A stretch of DNA of 64,000 bases from CAJXII01 sp965242915 (GCA_965242915.1 CBDETN010000019.1:1-64000), one strand, 5' to 3'. Numbered from the stretch's first letter, positions 34,609 through 43,265 are shown. The notes: generated by a model from the letters alone, not told the origin. Numbers and translations: made by a program.

Positions 34609-35907
34609 ATGGGTAAATTACAAAGTGAAGAATTGACATCTGTTAGCAGAAGAGATTTTTTTAAGAAATCTGCGTCCGTAAGTGCTGTAGCAGCTGCTAG
34701 TATTCTAGCACCGTCCACATTACTTGGGGATGATAAATATATAATGCATCATCCTAAGTGGGGGACTACTTTAGGAGATGAATGTAACTATAATCCATAT
34801 GGATTACCATCAAAGTATGAGCATAATGTTGTTAGAAGAACATCAGCATTAATGTCATCAGCTGGGGATATGCATGCTGCTATATCTATGACACCACTGC
34901 ATGAGCAAAAAGGTATTATTACTCCAAATGGTTTACACTTTACTCGTACTCATAATGGTATAGCTCACATTGATCCAAATAAGTTTAGACTTATGATTCA
35001 CGGTCTTGTTGAAAAGACTATTGTACTTACTTTAGACCAACTTAAAAGATATCCAAGTGAAACTAAAACTCTATTTTTAGAATGCCCATCAAATGGTGCT
35101 GCTGAGTGGAAAGGTCCACAGTTTGGTTCTTTGCAGTTTGCTAGAGGTATGATGAGTTGTTCTGAGTGGACAGGTGTTCGTCTAAAAACTATTCTTGATG
35201 AGTTAGGACTTAAACCAACAGCTAAGTGGATGCTTGCTGAGGGTAGTGATGGTTCTGAGATGAGTAGAACTCTTCCTGTTGAAAAAGTTCTTGATGATTG
35301 TATGTTAGTATATGCACAAAATGGTGAAGCACTTCGTGATGAGCAAGGTTATCCAGTTCGTTTAATGGCACCGGGCTGGGAAGCTAACTTATGTGTTAAA
35401 TGGTTAAAAAGGTTAGAATTTGGTGACAAACCATGGTATGCAAAAGAAGAAACTTCTAAATATACTGCATTAACTGCAAGTGGTAAAGCTATCCAACACT
35501 TCTATGCTCTTGAAACGAACTCTATTATTACTTCACCTTGTCCTGAAGTTCCATGGACTGATCTTAAAGTAGGTGATTTAGTTGAAATAGAAGGTTTAGC
35601 ATGGACTGGACACGGAACTGTTAAAGGTGTTGATGTTAGCTTTGATGGTGGTAAGAACTGGGTAGAGGCATCTCTTAAAGGTTTAGTACTTCCAAAATGT
35701 TGGACAAGATTCTCTTATATGTATAGATATGAAGGTAAGCCATTATTACTACAAAGTCGTTCTTATGATGACTCTGATAATGTTCAGCCTACTGTTAATC
35801 AAGAAAAAGCTGTAGTTGGTGTAGAAGGTGTTTATCATAGAAATGCTATACACACATGGGCTGTTGATGCCAAAGGAGGAGTTACAAATGTTCAAGTTAG
35901 ATCATAA
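34609..35907 (+). CDS. soxC: SoxC sulfane dehydrogenase, molybdopterin subunit
   Basis: This 432-aa member of the sulfite-oxidase family has Tat signal SRRDFFKKSASVSAVAA at about 13-29. The molybdenum-ligand cysteine is in LFLECPSNGA near residue 162. PVRLMAPGWEANLCVKWLKR and the C-terminal dimerisation domain with VSFDGGKNWVEASL are typical. SoxCD oxidises the sulfane sulfur bound to SoxY. AGGAG precedes ATG 34609. It overlaps soxD by 20 nt. Confidence 0.95.
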   Translation: MGKLQSEELTSVSRRDFFKKSASVSAVAAASILAPSTLLGDDKYIMHHPKWGTTLGDECNYNPYGLPSKYEHNVVRRTSALMSSAGDMHAAISMTPLHEQKGIITPNGLHFTRTHNGIAHIDPNKFRLMIHGLVEKTIVLTLDQLKRYPSETKTLFLECPSNGAAEWKGPQFGSLQFARGMMSCSEWTGVRLKTILDELGLKPTAKWMLAEGSDGSEMSRTLPVEKVLDDCMLVYAQNGEALRDEQGYPVRLMAPGWEANLCVKWLKRLEFGDKPWYAKEETSKYTALTASGKAIQHFYALETNSIITSPCPEVPWTDLKVGDLVEIEGLAWTGHGTVKGVDVSFDGGKNWVEASLKGLVLPKCWTRFSYMYRYEGKPLLLQSRSYDDSDNVQPTVNQEKAVVGVEGVYHRNAIHTWAVDAKGGVTNVQVRS

Positions 35908-37063
35908 AATATTAGGTATTGCGGCAACTGTAGCACTAAGTTCAACTTTAATGTTTGGTGCTTCATCATCTTCTGTAGGTGTATATAAAATTAAAAATAA
36001 GACTGCTATTGATGGTGGTGTTACTTATGTAAGAGCAAATGGAGTTGAAACTGCATATCGTTATAATGAACAAAGCACTAAAGGTGTTAGTTTTGGACGA
36101 GAAGCAACTGCAAACGAGATTAAAGCATGGGATGTAGATGCATTGCCTGATGGTACAGGTTTACCAGCGGGTTCTGGTTCAGTTGAAGAGGGTGATGAAC
36201 TTTATGAAACACAATGTGCATCTTGTCACGGTGACTTTGGTGGTGGTGGAAATGGTTATCCACAACTAGCTGGTGGTAATCAATCTAAGGATGAAAATGG
36301 AATTGTAATAACTCTTAAGAATCAGAGAGTTTATGGAAATGTGGATGCACCAAAAAGAACAGTTGGTACATATTGGCCAGTAGCTACTACACTTTTTACA
36401 TATATCAGAGATGCTATGCCATATGCAACTCCTAAGAGTTTAACAAACAGTGAAACTTATGCTATTACAGCTTATTTACTGGCTCAAAATGAAATAACAA
36501 TTGATGGCGTTGAGATGGATGATGAGTATGTTTTAGATGCTAAAAAACTATCAAAAGTAGTTCTAGCAAATAGAGATGGCTTTTATCCAAATATCGATGG
36601 TCCTGATGCTCAAGAAAATTTAAGATCATTTTTTGCCAATCGTGCTAAAAATATTGGTTCTGGTACAAGATGTATGACTAATTGTAAAGATCCTGGTGGC
36701 ATAGATGGTAAAACTGAAGCTTTTGTAGTGAAAATTAAGTATGAGATGTCAGATGTAGTACCTCCATACTCAACTGTTAGAGATCTACCACCTGAAATAG
36801 AAGATAAAACAATCTCTAAGGGTGAAAAGATGTATAACGAGTCTTGTAAACTTTGTCATGCAACTGACCAGATGGGTGCTCCAGCTGTTGGAGATATATA
36901 TGCTTGGGCAGAAGTGAGAGAAAAAGGTTTTGATAAAATTCTTTATAACTCTATCAATGGTGTAGGTGGAATGCCTGCAAAAGGTGGCAATGAAGATTTA
37001 CTACCATCTGATGTTAAGTTAATAGTTGAATTTATGATAGATTCAAGTAAGAAAAAACACTAG
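35888..37063 (+). CDS. soxD: SoxD dihaem cytochrome c subunit
   Basis: The product is 391 aa from ATG 35888, chosen because AAGGAGG lies ten bases upstream and it is followed by a signal peptide (LGIAATVALSSTLMFGASS). The frame is open 20 codons earlier but that has no ribosome site. Haem motifs are CASCHGD near 99 and CKLCHAT near 318. It forms the electron-accepting subunit of sulfane dehydrogenase with SoxC. A CMTNCK segment lies between the two haem domains. The following 125 nt carry a structured RNA element before soxY. Confidence 0.93.
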   Translation: MFKLDHKILGIAATVALSSTLMFGASSSSVGVYKIKNKTAIDGGVTYVRANGVETAYRYNEQSTKGVSFGREATANEIKAWDVDALPDGTGLPAGSGSVEEGDELYETQCASCHGDFGGGGNGYPQLAGGNQSKDENGIVITLKNQRVYGNVDAPKRTVGTYWPVATTLFTYIRDAMPYATPKSLTNSETYAITAYLLAQNEITIDGVEMDDEYVLDAKKLSKVVLANRDGFYPNIDGPDAQENLRSFFANRAKNIGSGTRCMTNCKDPGGIDGKTEAFVVKIKYEMSDVVPPYSTVRDLPPEIEDKTISKGEKMYNESCKLCHATDQMGAPAVGDIYAWAEVREKGFDKILYNSINGVGGMPAKGGNEDLLPSDVKLIVEFMIDSSKKKH

Positions 37064-37090
37064 AGTTAATCTAGTTAAAAAAATATTAAA

Positions 37091-37163
37091 GGCAAACTCG
37101 TTTGTCTCGCGGAGATAAATAGTTGAAGATTTTATATCTTCAAGCTATTTATCGGTAGCGGAT
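37091..37163 (+). ncRNA. Structured RNA element upstream of soxY (copy A)
   Basis: The order is a 6-bp hairpin (37091-37106), TCGCGGAGATAA (37107-37118), and a long hairpin with GATAAATAG pairing CTATTTATC (37114-37122 with 37145-37153) and an inner TTGAAGAT/ATCTTCAA stem. GGTAGCGGAT (37154-37163) follows. The same order recurs before ndk (44853-44925). Both copies end about 25 nt before the start codon. It probably acts as a 5' or intercistronic regulatory or stabilising RNA; no known class was recognised. Confidence 0.6.
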
Positions 37164-37188
37164 TAAATAAATTAAAAAGGAAAATAAA

Positions 37189-37647
37189 ATGAATAGAAGA
37201 AAATTTTTAGAAGTAGGTACAGCAGTATTTGCAGTAGCAGCATTTGCACCATTAAGTTTAAGTGCAGTGAACTTTAGAGAGACAAAACCAAAAGCATGGG
37301 AAGCAGAGAAATCTGCTGATGCGATTAAAGAGATGTTTGGTTTAGGTGGATTGAAAAAAACTGATAAAATCAAGTTTAAAGCTCCCAAACTTGCTGAAAA
37401 TGGTGGGTCTATTCCTATTACACTTTCAAGTAAACTTGATATTGAAACAATAGCACTTTTCCAAGATGCAAATCCAAGAGCTACTACTATAGCATTCTCA
37501 GTACCTAAGGGGCAAAAAGTAGATTACTCTTTTAGAATTAAAATGAGACAAACTGCGGTAGTTACAATTGTAGCTAAAACTAGAGATGGTCAGTTATTGA
37601 CTACAGCTAAAGAGATAGATGTATCTATTGGTGGTTGTGGAGGTTGA
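37189..37647 (+). CDS. soxY: SoxY sulfur-carrier protein
   Basis: The 152-aa SoxY ends in the diagnostic GGCGG, whose cysteine carries the substrate sulfur through the Sox cycle. NRRKFLEVGTAVFAVAAF at the start is a Tat-type signal. The middle contains SIPITLSSKLDIETIALF and a beta-rich domain. It is followed by soxZ after 59 nt, and preceded by a structured RNA element that probably sets its high expression independently of soxCD. Confidence 0.95.
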   Translation: MNRRKFLEVGTAVFAVAAFAPLSLSAVNFRETKPKAWEAEKSADAIKEMFGLGGLKKTDKIKFKAPKLAENGGSIPITLSSKLDIETIALFQDANPRATTIAFSVPKGQKVDYSFRIKMRQTAVVTIVAKTRDGQLLTTAKEIDVSIGGCGG

Positions 37648-37706
37648 TTTAACCTTTCACATACCCAATTAGTAAAATAAACAAACAAAATATAAAAGGA
37701 AAAAAA

Positions 37707-38012
37707 ATGGCTAAAAAATTTAAGATTAAAGCAAAAGAAAAAAAAGGTACTGTTAAAGTAAAAGCAATGTTTAGAAGTCTAATGGCTGACAAAGAAGAAG
37801 CTGAAAAAAAAGGAATTAAACCTGAATACATCAAAAGAATTGTAGCTACTGTTAATAAGAAAATAGTATTTGAAGCGGATATGAGTGGTTTTATGTCAGA
37901 AAACCCACTACTTAAGTTCAACTTTACCGGTGCTAAAAAAGGTGACAAAATAGTGTTTACTACTACTGATAACAATGGAAAAACACAAACAGGTTCAAAG
38001 AAAATTAAATAA
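37707..38012 (+). CDS. soxZ: SoxZ sulfur-carrier partner protein
   Basis: The 101-aa SoxZ forms the heterodimer with SoxY that presents bound sulfur intermediates. Visible are KVKAMFRSLMADKEEAEKKG, PEYIKRIVATVNKK and the closing GDKIVFTTTDNNGKTQTG. It has no signal peptide, as expected because it is co-exported with SoxY by Tat. AAGGA precedes ATG 37707. Confidence 0.94.
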   Translation: MAKKFKIKAKEKKGTVKVKAMFRSLMADKEEAEKKGIKPEYIKRIVATVNKKIVFEADMSGFMSENPLLKFNFTGAKKGDKIVFTTTDNNGKTQTGSKKIK

Positions 38013-38020
38013 GGATACTT

Positions 38021-39094
38021 ATGAAAATTAAATTAAGTATTTTATTATTGATAGTGGTATTTGTAATATCAATGCCGTTTATCTTTAATAAATCAGTTAC
38101 AATTAAAAAGCCACATAAGCTTGATGCAGATGGAAACTTCATACTTAATGAATGGGTGGCTTCAAGAGATGGTGGTGGTCCTGATTGGGATTATAACTTA
38201 AAGCCGGTACAAGTTAGTGACAGAGTTTGGTGTTTTTTTGGCGCAATGGAGATGCCAACAAAAGAGAATGCTGGAGATATGTCTAACAGTTGTTATATTA
38301 AAGGTGATACTGAGTGGATAGCTTGGGATAGTGGACCTTCATATAAATTTGCAGAGCAAGCTTATGCAAAAATGAAAGAAATCGCAGACATGCCTGTTAA
38401 AAATGTAGTTGTTAGTCATGAGCATGATGACCATTGGTTAGGAAATAACTACTATAAAGAAGTTCATGGTGCTAAAATCATAGGACCAGAATCTATAAAT
38501 GTAAACTACTATGGTCCAAGAGAGATTGAGGGGAAGAAATACCCAGGTATGCAAACTAGAATGATTAAAGCTTTATATCAAGATGCTATTAGAAAAACAA
38601 AGTTAGTAAGAGTTGATGAAGCATTTGAAGGAACTACTAAGTTTGAAATTTCTGGTGTAAAAATGGAATATGTTAGAGTTGGATATGCCCACTCGGAAGA
38701 TGATTGGTTCTTATATTTACCAGATGACAAAGTTGTTTTAGTTGGTGATATTGTTATGAATGGAAGAGTTACTTCAAATAGGGATGGTTTGATTATTGGT
38801 CAACTTAATGCACTTAAAGCGATAAAAGCTAGAGATTGGAATCATTTAGTTCCAGGACATGGATTTATTACAGATAAAACAGGTGCAGATGAATCTATAC
38901 AGTATTTTACTTATATTAAGAATAGAGTACTAGAGGGTATAGAAGAAGAGATTGATCCTGATGATATTACAAAATATGTTACTCTTGAAGAATTTAGAAA
39001 CAAAGACTTGTATTATCTTCTTAGTCCAGGAAATGTATTTAGAGCTTATGAAGAGCTAGAGATGTATGATGAAGATGAAGATGAAGATGAATAG
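38021..39094 (+). CDS. SoxH-like metallo-beta-lactamase-fold hydrolase
   Basis: This 357-aa protein has an N-terminal signal anchor (LSILLLIVVFVISMPFIF) and an MBL fold. Metal motif SHEHDDHWLGN is near 127-137, H224 region GYAHSEDDWFLYL, the bridging D in LVGDIVMNGR, and PGHGF near 284. The C-terminus is a run of Asp/Glu. Similar proteins (SoxH, quinoprotein relay-like) occur in Sox clusters with unproven function, probably hydrolysing a thioester- or persulfide-like compound in the periplasm. It lies 8 nt after soxZ. Confidence 0.8.
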   Translation: MKIKLSILLLIVVFVISMPFIFNKSVTIKKPHKLDADGNFILNEWVASRDGGGPDWDYNLKPVQVSDRVWCFFGAMEMPTKENAGDMSNSCYIKGDTEWIAWDSGPSYKFAEQAYAKMKEIADMPVKNVVVSHEHDDHWLGNNYYKEVHGAKIIGPESINVNYYGPREIEGKKYPGMQTRMIKALYQDAIRKTKLVRVDEAFEGTTKFEISGVKMEYVRVGYAHSEDDWFLYLPDDKVVLVGDIVMNGRVTSNRDGLIIGQLNALKAIKARDWNHLVPGHGFITDKTGADESIQYFTYIKNRVLEGIEEEIDPDDITKYVTLEEFRNKDLYYLLSPGNVFRAYEELEMYDEDEDEDE

Positions 39095-39124
39095 AGTATA
39101 AACTCTATTCTTGATAGTAATAAT

Positions 39125-39571
39125 ATGCAAAATGAAAAAGTTGGGAAAATTTTAGAATTGTTTATTTCCGTTAAAGGTGATTTAAACAGATCTAATAAAA
39201 TTAATATTGATTTAGATGAAAATGGTGTGAAAAATGATAAGTTTTATGGTAAAAATATCCAAAGATCAGTTTTGATTACATCAATAGCTAGTTATGATTT
39301 ATCTACACAAAATAATATTGATATGAATTATGGACAATTGGGTGAAAATATATTGATTGATTATAACCCATATCATTTAATAGAAGGTTCTAGATTAATA
39401 ATTGGTGATGTGATTTTAGAGATAAGTCAACATTGTACTTTATGTAAAAGTTTATCGAAAGTTAATGAAAATTTACCAGAACTTTTGAAAAAACATAGAG
39501 GTGTCTTTGCAAAAGTTCTTAATGGTGGAAATATCCATAAAGATGATACTATTTATCTTGTAAATAAGTAG
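39125..39571 (+). CDS. MOSC-domain protein
   Basis: This 148-aa protein resembles MOSC (molybdenum cofactor sulfurase C-terminal) domains. NIQRSVLITSIASYDL, NYGQLGENILIDYNPYHL and IGDVILEISQHCTLCKSLSK contain the beta-strand core and the conserved cysteine thought to carry sulfur. It sits inside the sulfur cluster beside SoxC, a molybdenum enzyme, so a role in cofactor sulfuration or sulfur relay is plausible. Two decayed relatives lie at 31014 and 31818 on the opposite strand. Confidence 0.78.
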   Translation: MQNEKVGKILELFISVKGDLNRSNKINIDLDENGVKNDKFYGKNIQRSVLITSIASYDLSTQNNIDMNYGQLGENILIDYNPYHLIEGSRLIIGDVILEISQHCTLCKSLSKVNENLPELLKKHRGVFAKVLNGGNIHKDDTIYLVNK

Positions 39572-39596
39572 TAAATTTCAGAAAAAAAGGAAAAAA

Positions 39597-40541
39597 ATGA
39601 AGTCAATAATTAAAGGTTTAGTTACAGTACTATTGTTAGTAACTGGGGTAATAGCGAGTGCTGCACAAGATATTCAGATATATACAACTGATAATTCAAA
39701 AGGTAAAATAACGCCAAAAACAATTGAAAAAGCATTTAAAGATGCTGGTTTTTATATAACTACTAATAACAATATGAATAGAGCTTTTGATTCAAAATTT
39801 AAAGTAACAAATCATAAAGTTTATAATCTTATGGTTCTTCATAAAGAGGATTTAGCATCACAGTTGATTAAAATTACTCCAGATGCTGCATTAATTTCAC
39901 CACTTAGTATGTCAATATATACTAATAAAGGTTCAAATAATATCTCTGTTTCATCTATATCTTTAGATGGTATGGCAAAAGTTACTGGGATTCCAAAAAC
40001 AAATAAACATATGATTGAGTTAAGTAAGATTGTGCAAAGTGTACTTAAAAAAGCTTTACCAAATGGTCACTTTGAAAAACTATCATATAAGATATTAAAA
40101 CCCGAAGGGGAACTTGTAACTAGATTTAAATGGGATTGGGATATGGATATAAAACCAAAAGATATTGAAGATGAGTTAGAAAGTTTTCAAGAAGAGATAG
40201 AAGGTTCACTTGAAACTGTTGGTTTTGTAATAGCAGGTTTTAATAAATTGAAAGATTCATTTCAAAAAACTGAACAGGACAAATACGATTTCTTTGATGC
40301 ATATTCAATTTGTAAAATACTTGTAATTTTTGAAGTAGCAAAAACACATCCTGAAGCTGGTGCATTTGCACCTTGTACATTTTATATGTATAAAGAGAAA
40401 GGTTCGACTGTAGTTCATATGGCATTTCCATCAGTTTATAACTGGATAAGTTCTTTAGATATAAAAGATGCACCATCTAAAAAAGTACTTTTAGATGCTC
40501 AAAAGAAATTTGTAGATACTGTAAATGAAACAATAGAATAA
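39597..40541 (+). CDS. DUF302-family protein, periplasmic
   Basis: The protein has 314 aa with a signal peptide (about 1-22). It appears to have two halves, and the C-terminal half ends in AKTHPEAGAFAPCTFYMYKE and VVHMAFPSVYNWI, typical of DUF302 (conserved PCT-type cysteine and following acidic strand). DUF302 proteins recur in Sox and sulfide-oxidation clusters of Campylobacterota, with unknown biochemistry. It lies between the MOSC and FccB-like genes, and a second DUF302 gene follows two genes later. Confidence 0.7.
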   Translation: MKSIIKGLVTVLLLVTGVIASAAQDIQIYTTDNSKGKITPKTIEKAFKDAGFYITTNNNMNRAFDSKFKVTNHKVYNLMVLHKEDLASQLIKITPDAALISPLSMSIYTNKGSNNISVSSISLDGMAKVTGIPKTNKHMIELSKIVQSVLKKALPNGHFEKLSYKILKPEGELVTRFKWDWDMDIKPKDIEDELESFQEEIEGSLETVGFVIAGFNKLKDSFQKTEQDKYDFFDAYSICKILVIFEVAKTHPEAGAFAPCTFYMYKEKGSTVVHMAFPSVYNWISSLDIKDAPSKKVLLDAQKKFVDTVNETIE

Positions 40542-40569
40542 TAAAATTAGTTTAAAAAAGGGTATTTAA

Positions 40570-41913
40570 ATGGCTATATCAAGAAGAAAAGCTTTACAGT
40601 TTTCGGGTATGTTTGTAGCAACGACTGCAATAGCAGAGTCTAGTAAAATTGATAATCTAGAATCAAATAAAATATCTAAGACAAAAATAACTTACAAGGC
40701 TCCTATAGCGGATGCAAAAGGTCCAAGAGTAGTTGTTGTAGGTGGTGGCTGGTCTGGACTTTCTATTGCAAAATATACAAAGATATTTGCTCCAAATGCA
40801 GATGTAGTCTTGGTTGAACAGAGACATGAGTTTATATCGTGTCCTCTTAGTAATCTATGGCTGGTAGATAAGATAAAGTTAGAGTATTTAACTCATGATT
40901 ATCTTCAAGCTGCAAGAAAAAATAACTATACTTACTTTCATGCTACTGCAATCGGACTTGATAGAAAAAATCGTATTTTAGAAACTAGTAATGGCGATAT
41001 TAGTTTTGACTATTTGGTTTTTGCACCTGGTATTGATTATGACTATTCACGATGGACTAAAGATATAGCTTTTGAAACTAGATTAAGACAAGAATATCCG
41101 GCAGGTTTTATACCTGGAAGCGAACATATATCTATTAGAAACAAGGTTTTAAATTTTAAAGGTGGTAATTTTATCCTTACAGTTCCTAGTGGAAACTATA
41201 GATGTCTTCCAGCTCCTTATGAAAGAGCTTGTGTTATTGCAGATTATTTCAAACAAAAAAAATTAAAAGCCAAAGTTATTTTACTAGATGAAAATAATGC
41301 TATAACAATCAAGGCAAAAGGATTTCAATCTGCTTTTGATAAGCTTTACGGTGATTATCTTGAATATTATCCAAATACCGCAATAATAAAAATTGATTTA
41401 GATAAAAAAATAGTTGAAACTGAATTTGATGAAATTGCTTTTGAAGAAGCTGCATTTTATCCTCAAGTAAGAGGAGCTAAAATCTTAGAAATAGTTGGAA
41501 TTGCCAAAGATGCTAAAAATAAACTCGAAGGTGATATCAATCCTCTAACTTATGAAGTAATTGGTGAAAAAAATATATTCATCACAGGTGATTCTAGACC
41601 AATGGGCTTTTCTAAATCAGGAAATACTTCAAACTCTGAAGGGCATCATGTAGCTAAATTAATAGCTCAAAAAATAAATAAAACAAAAAAAGTAAAATGG
41701 TATCCACCAACTACCACTTGCTTTTCTGCTGTTTCTATAGAGCCTGAAAGAGCTATATATATCTATACTCAATATGCGTATAACAAAACAACAAAAACAT
41801 TTAATTTTGCTTCAACTCATAGCAGTGAAGATTGGGCTAAAGATGGAGCTGTTAATGCAGCTTCAATTTATAATTGGGCTGACGCTTTATATTTAGATAT
41901 GTTTAGTAAGTAG
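40570..41913 (+). CDS. soxF: Flavocytochrome c sulfide dehydrogenase-like flavoprotein (SoxF/FccB)
   Basis: This 447-aa protein has Tat signal SRRKALQFSGMFVATTA at 4-20. FAD-binding VVVVGGGWSGLS is near 54-65. C91 in ISCPLSNLWL corresponds to the cysteine that binds FAD covalently in FccB. YRCLPAPYERA (C212) and TTTCFSAV near 385 are the redox cysteine pair. SoxF/FccB oxidises sulfide and passes electrons to a cytochrome c; the cytochrome at 32252 is the nearest candidate. It is flanked by two DUF302 genes. Confidence 0.85.
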   Translation: MAISRRKALQFSGMFVATTAIAESSKIDNLESNKISKTKITYKAPIADAKGPRVVVVGGGWSGLSIAKYTKIFAPNADVVLVEQRHEFISCPLSNLWLVDKIKLEYLTHDYLQAARKNNYTYFHATAIGLDRKNRILETSNGDISFDYLVFAPGIDYDYSRWTKDIAFETRLRQEYPAGFIPGSEHISIRNKVLNFKGGNFILTVPSGNYRCLPAPYERACVIADYFKQKKLKAKVILLDENNAITIKAKGFQSAFDKLYGDYLEYYPNTAIIKIDLDKKIVETEFDEIAFEEAAFYPQVRGAKILEIVGIAKDAKNKLEGDINPLTYEVIGEKNIFITGDSRPMGFSKSGNTSNSEGHHVAKLIAQKINKTKKVKWYPPTTTCFSAVSIEPERAIYIYTQYAYNKTTKTFNFASTHSSEDWAKDGAVNAASIYNWADALYLDMFSK

Positions 41914-41943
41914 AAATAGATTAAATCATTATAAAGGGAAAAA

Positions 41944-42537
41944 ATGAATTTGTTAAGAAATATTTTAAGTGTAATTGGTGGTATTATTGTTATAGGTTTT
42001 TTATTTGCATATGTTAGGTTTGATTTAGGCGATAAGATAAGTAAAGCCTCAAAATTAGACCCTCAAGCAATTGGTGCTTATATGACAATGTTTGATGCTG
42101 TTCTTACTACTGGTAGAGCAACTGATGCTATGGCTAGAAAAGTTAAAATTGATGCTGATGTTTCTACTGAAGATGTTATAGAATCTATGGCAAGTATTGC
42201 AACGGACGCAAATATGATTCAAGTTGGTGATTCACTTATGTCTGATGGGAAAGCAGATGCAAAAGGGAATAAAACTAGATATATCAGAATTATGTCTTAT
42301 TGTAGTCCTAGTATTGCTAAAGAGTTTATAGATTATTCAAAAGCATTTGGTGCATTTATGCCTTGTAGAATTCTTATTGTAGAAGATGATAATGGTGATA
42401 GATGGCTATATACAATGGCGATGGAACTTATGCTTTTTGGTGGTCATACCTTGCCTCCTGAGATGATGAAAAAAGCTCAACATGTAAGATCAACTATGTA
42501 CAAAATGATGGATTTAGGTGCAAAAGGTGATTTTTAA
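41944..42537 (+). CDS. DUF302-family protein with N-terminal membrane anchor
   Basis: In this 197-aa protein the first 25 residues form a membrane anchor (ILSVIGGIIVIGFLFAYV). The soluble part contains IRIMSYCSPSIAKEFIDY, FGAFMPCRILIVEDDNGDRW and LYTMAMELMLFGGH, matching the DUF302 C-terminal pattern seen in the protein at 39597. It is probably periplasmic and anchored. It lies 30 nt after the FccB-like gene and 3 nt before the thioredoxin-like gene. Its function in sulfur oxidation is not known. Confidence 0.7.
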   Translation: MNLLRNILSVIGGIIVIGFLFAYVRFDLGDKISKASKLDPQAIGAYMTMFDAVLTTGRATDAMARKVKIDADVSTEDVIESMASIATDANMIQVGDSLMSDGKADAKGNKTRYIRIMSYCSPSIAKEFIDYSKAFGAFMPCRILIVEDDNGDRWLYTMAMELMLFGGHTLPPEMMKKAQHVRSTMYKMMDLGAKGDF

Positions 42538-42540
42538 AAT

Positions 42541-42924
42541 ATGAGACTAATAATATCTTTAATTTTATTGTTAAGTTTTACTAATGCTGCAATCTTAAAG
42601 GATGTCGAATCGTATGAAGAAGCTTTACAAATAGCAAAAAAACAAAATAAAAAAGTTCTGATGTTTATGTATAGCGAGTATTGCCCTTGGTGTGAAAAAA
42701 TGAAAAAGACTACATTGAGTGATGAAAAAGTGATAAACTATATCAACAGTAAATATATTTTTTTAAAAATGGATAGCGAGATGGGAGAATATCCGCAAAT
42801 ATTAAAATCTAGATTTATACCTACAACTTATGTTATTGATCCTAAAACAAAAGAGACAGTACAGGAGATATATGGATATAAATCAGCCAAAAATTTTATA
42901 AAAGAATTTTGGGATGATGAATAA
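42541..42924 (+). CDS. soxW: SoxW-like periplasmic thioredoxin
   Basis: This 127-aa thioredoxin-fold protein has a signal peptide (LIISLILLLSFTNA). The redox motif is YCPWCEKMKK near residues 45-54 and the cis-proline region IPTTYVIDP near 100. It belongs to the SoxW/DsbC-like group that keeps the SoxY cysteine or other periplasmic thiols reduced. It is last in the sulfur cluster. Its C-terminus EFWDDE is nearly identical to the end of the convergent RHH gene, giving an inverted repeat across the junction. Confidence 0.8.
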   Translation: MRLIISLILLLSFTNAAILKDVESYEEALQIAKKQNKKVLMFMYSEYCPWCEKMKKTTLSDEKVINYINSKYIFLKMDSEMGEYPQILKSRFIPTTYVIDPKTKETVQEIYGYKSAKNFIKEFWDDE

Positions 42925-42967
42925 TATGGGAATTTAAAATTTAAATTTCTATATCATCCCAGAATTC
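42904..42967. repeat. Inverted repeat joining the convergent soxW and RHH gene ends
   Basis: GAATTTTGGGATGAT (42904-42918) pairs with ATCATCCCAGAATTC (42953-42967), 14 of 15 positions. A nested palindrome AATTTAAA-A-TTTAAATT lies at 42931-42947. Both arms encode the peptide EFWDD, one per strand. It could act as a bidirectional transcription stop. Confidence 0.6.
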
Positions 42968-43165
42968 ATTAAAATCTAAATTTGTCAGAGCGTTCTCATC
43001 GTCCATATTTTTCTCAAGAAGTTTTTGTTGTTCGTTATCAAAATATTGCTCTAATGCTTCGTTTAAAATAGTACTTATATCTTTACTCAGTATTTGTGAA
43101 AAAGTTTGTAAGTTTTCGATAGTGTCACTGTTTAGTTTAAAATTTATATTGCTGTTTTTGTGCAT
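42941..43165 (-). CDS. Solitary ribbon-helix-helix (CopG-like) protein
   Basis: The product is 74 aa from ATG 43165, chosen because GAGGA lies eight bases upstream. Longer in-frame starts would run through the peroxiredoxin terminator. NSNINFKLNSDTIENLQTF and ILSKDISTILNEALEQYF form a ribbon-helix-helix DNA-binding fold. The C-terminus is acidic (ending EFWDDIEI), as in many antitoxins. No toxin gene is next to it. It may be an orphan antitoxin or a small repressor. Confidence 0.65.
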   Translation of the reverse strand: MHKNSNINFKLNSDTIENLQTFSQILSKDISTILNEALEQYFDNEQQKLLEKNMDDENALTNLDFNEFWDDIEI

Positions 43166-43231
43166 GGCAATTGTCCTCGTTTCACTGTGGAATTTTATCC
43201 TCTTAGTCATCATAAAATAATTATAACATAA

Positions 43232-43265
43232 AAAAAGGGAAGTGACAAAAGTCACTCCCCTTTTT
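43232..43265 (-). terminator. Rho-independent terminator of the peroxiredoxin gene
   Basis: Read on the minus strand: GGGGAGTGAC, loop TTTT, GTCACTTCCC, then seven T. The ten-pair stem (one wobble) lies about 20 nt after the peroxiredoxin stop. Confidence 0.85.

Noticed and set aside
35828..35887. Start of soxD 20 codons earlier
   Set aside because: The added residues come from the soxC overlap; AAGGAGG and the signal peptide support ATG 35888.
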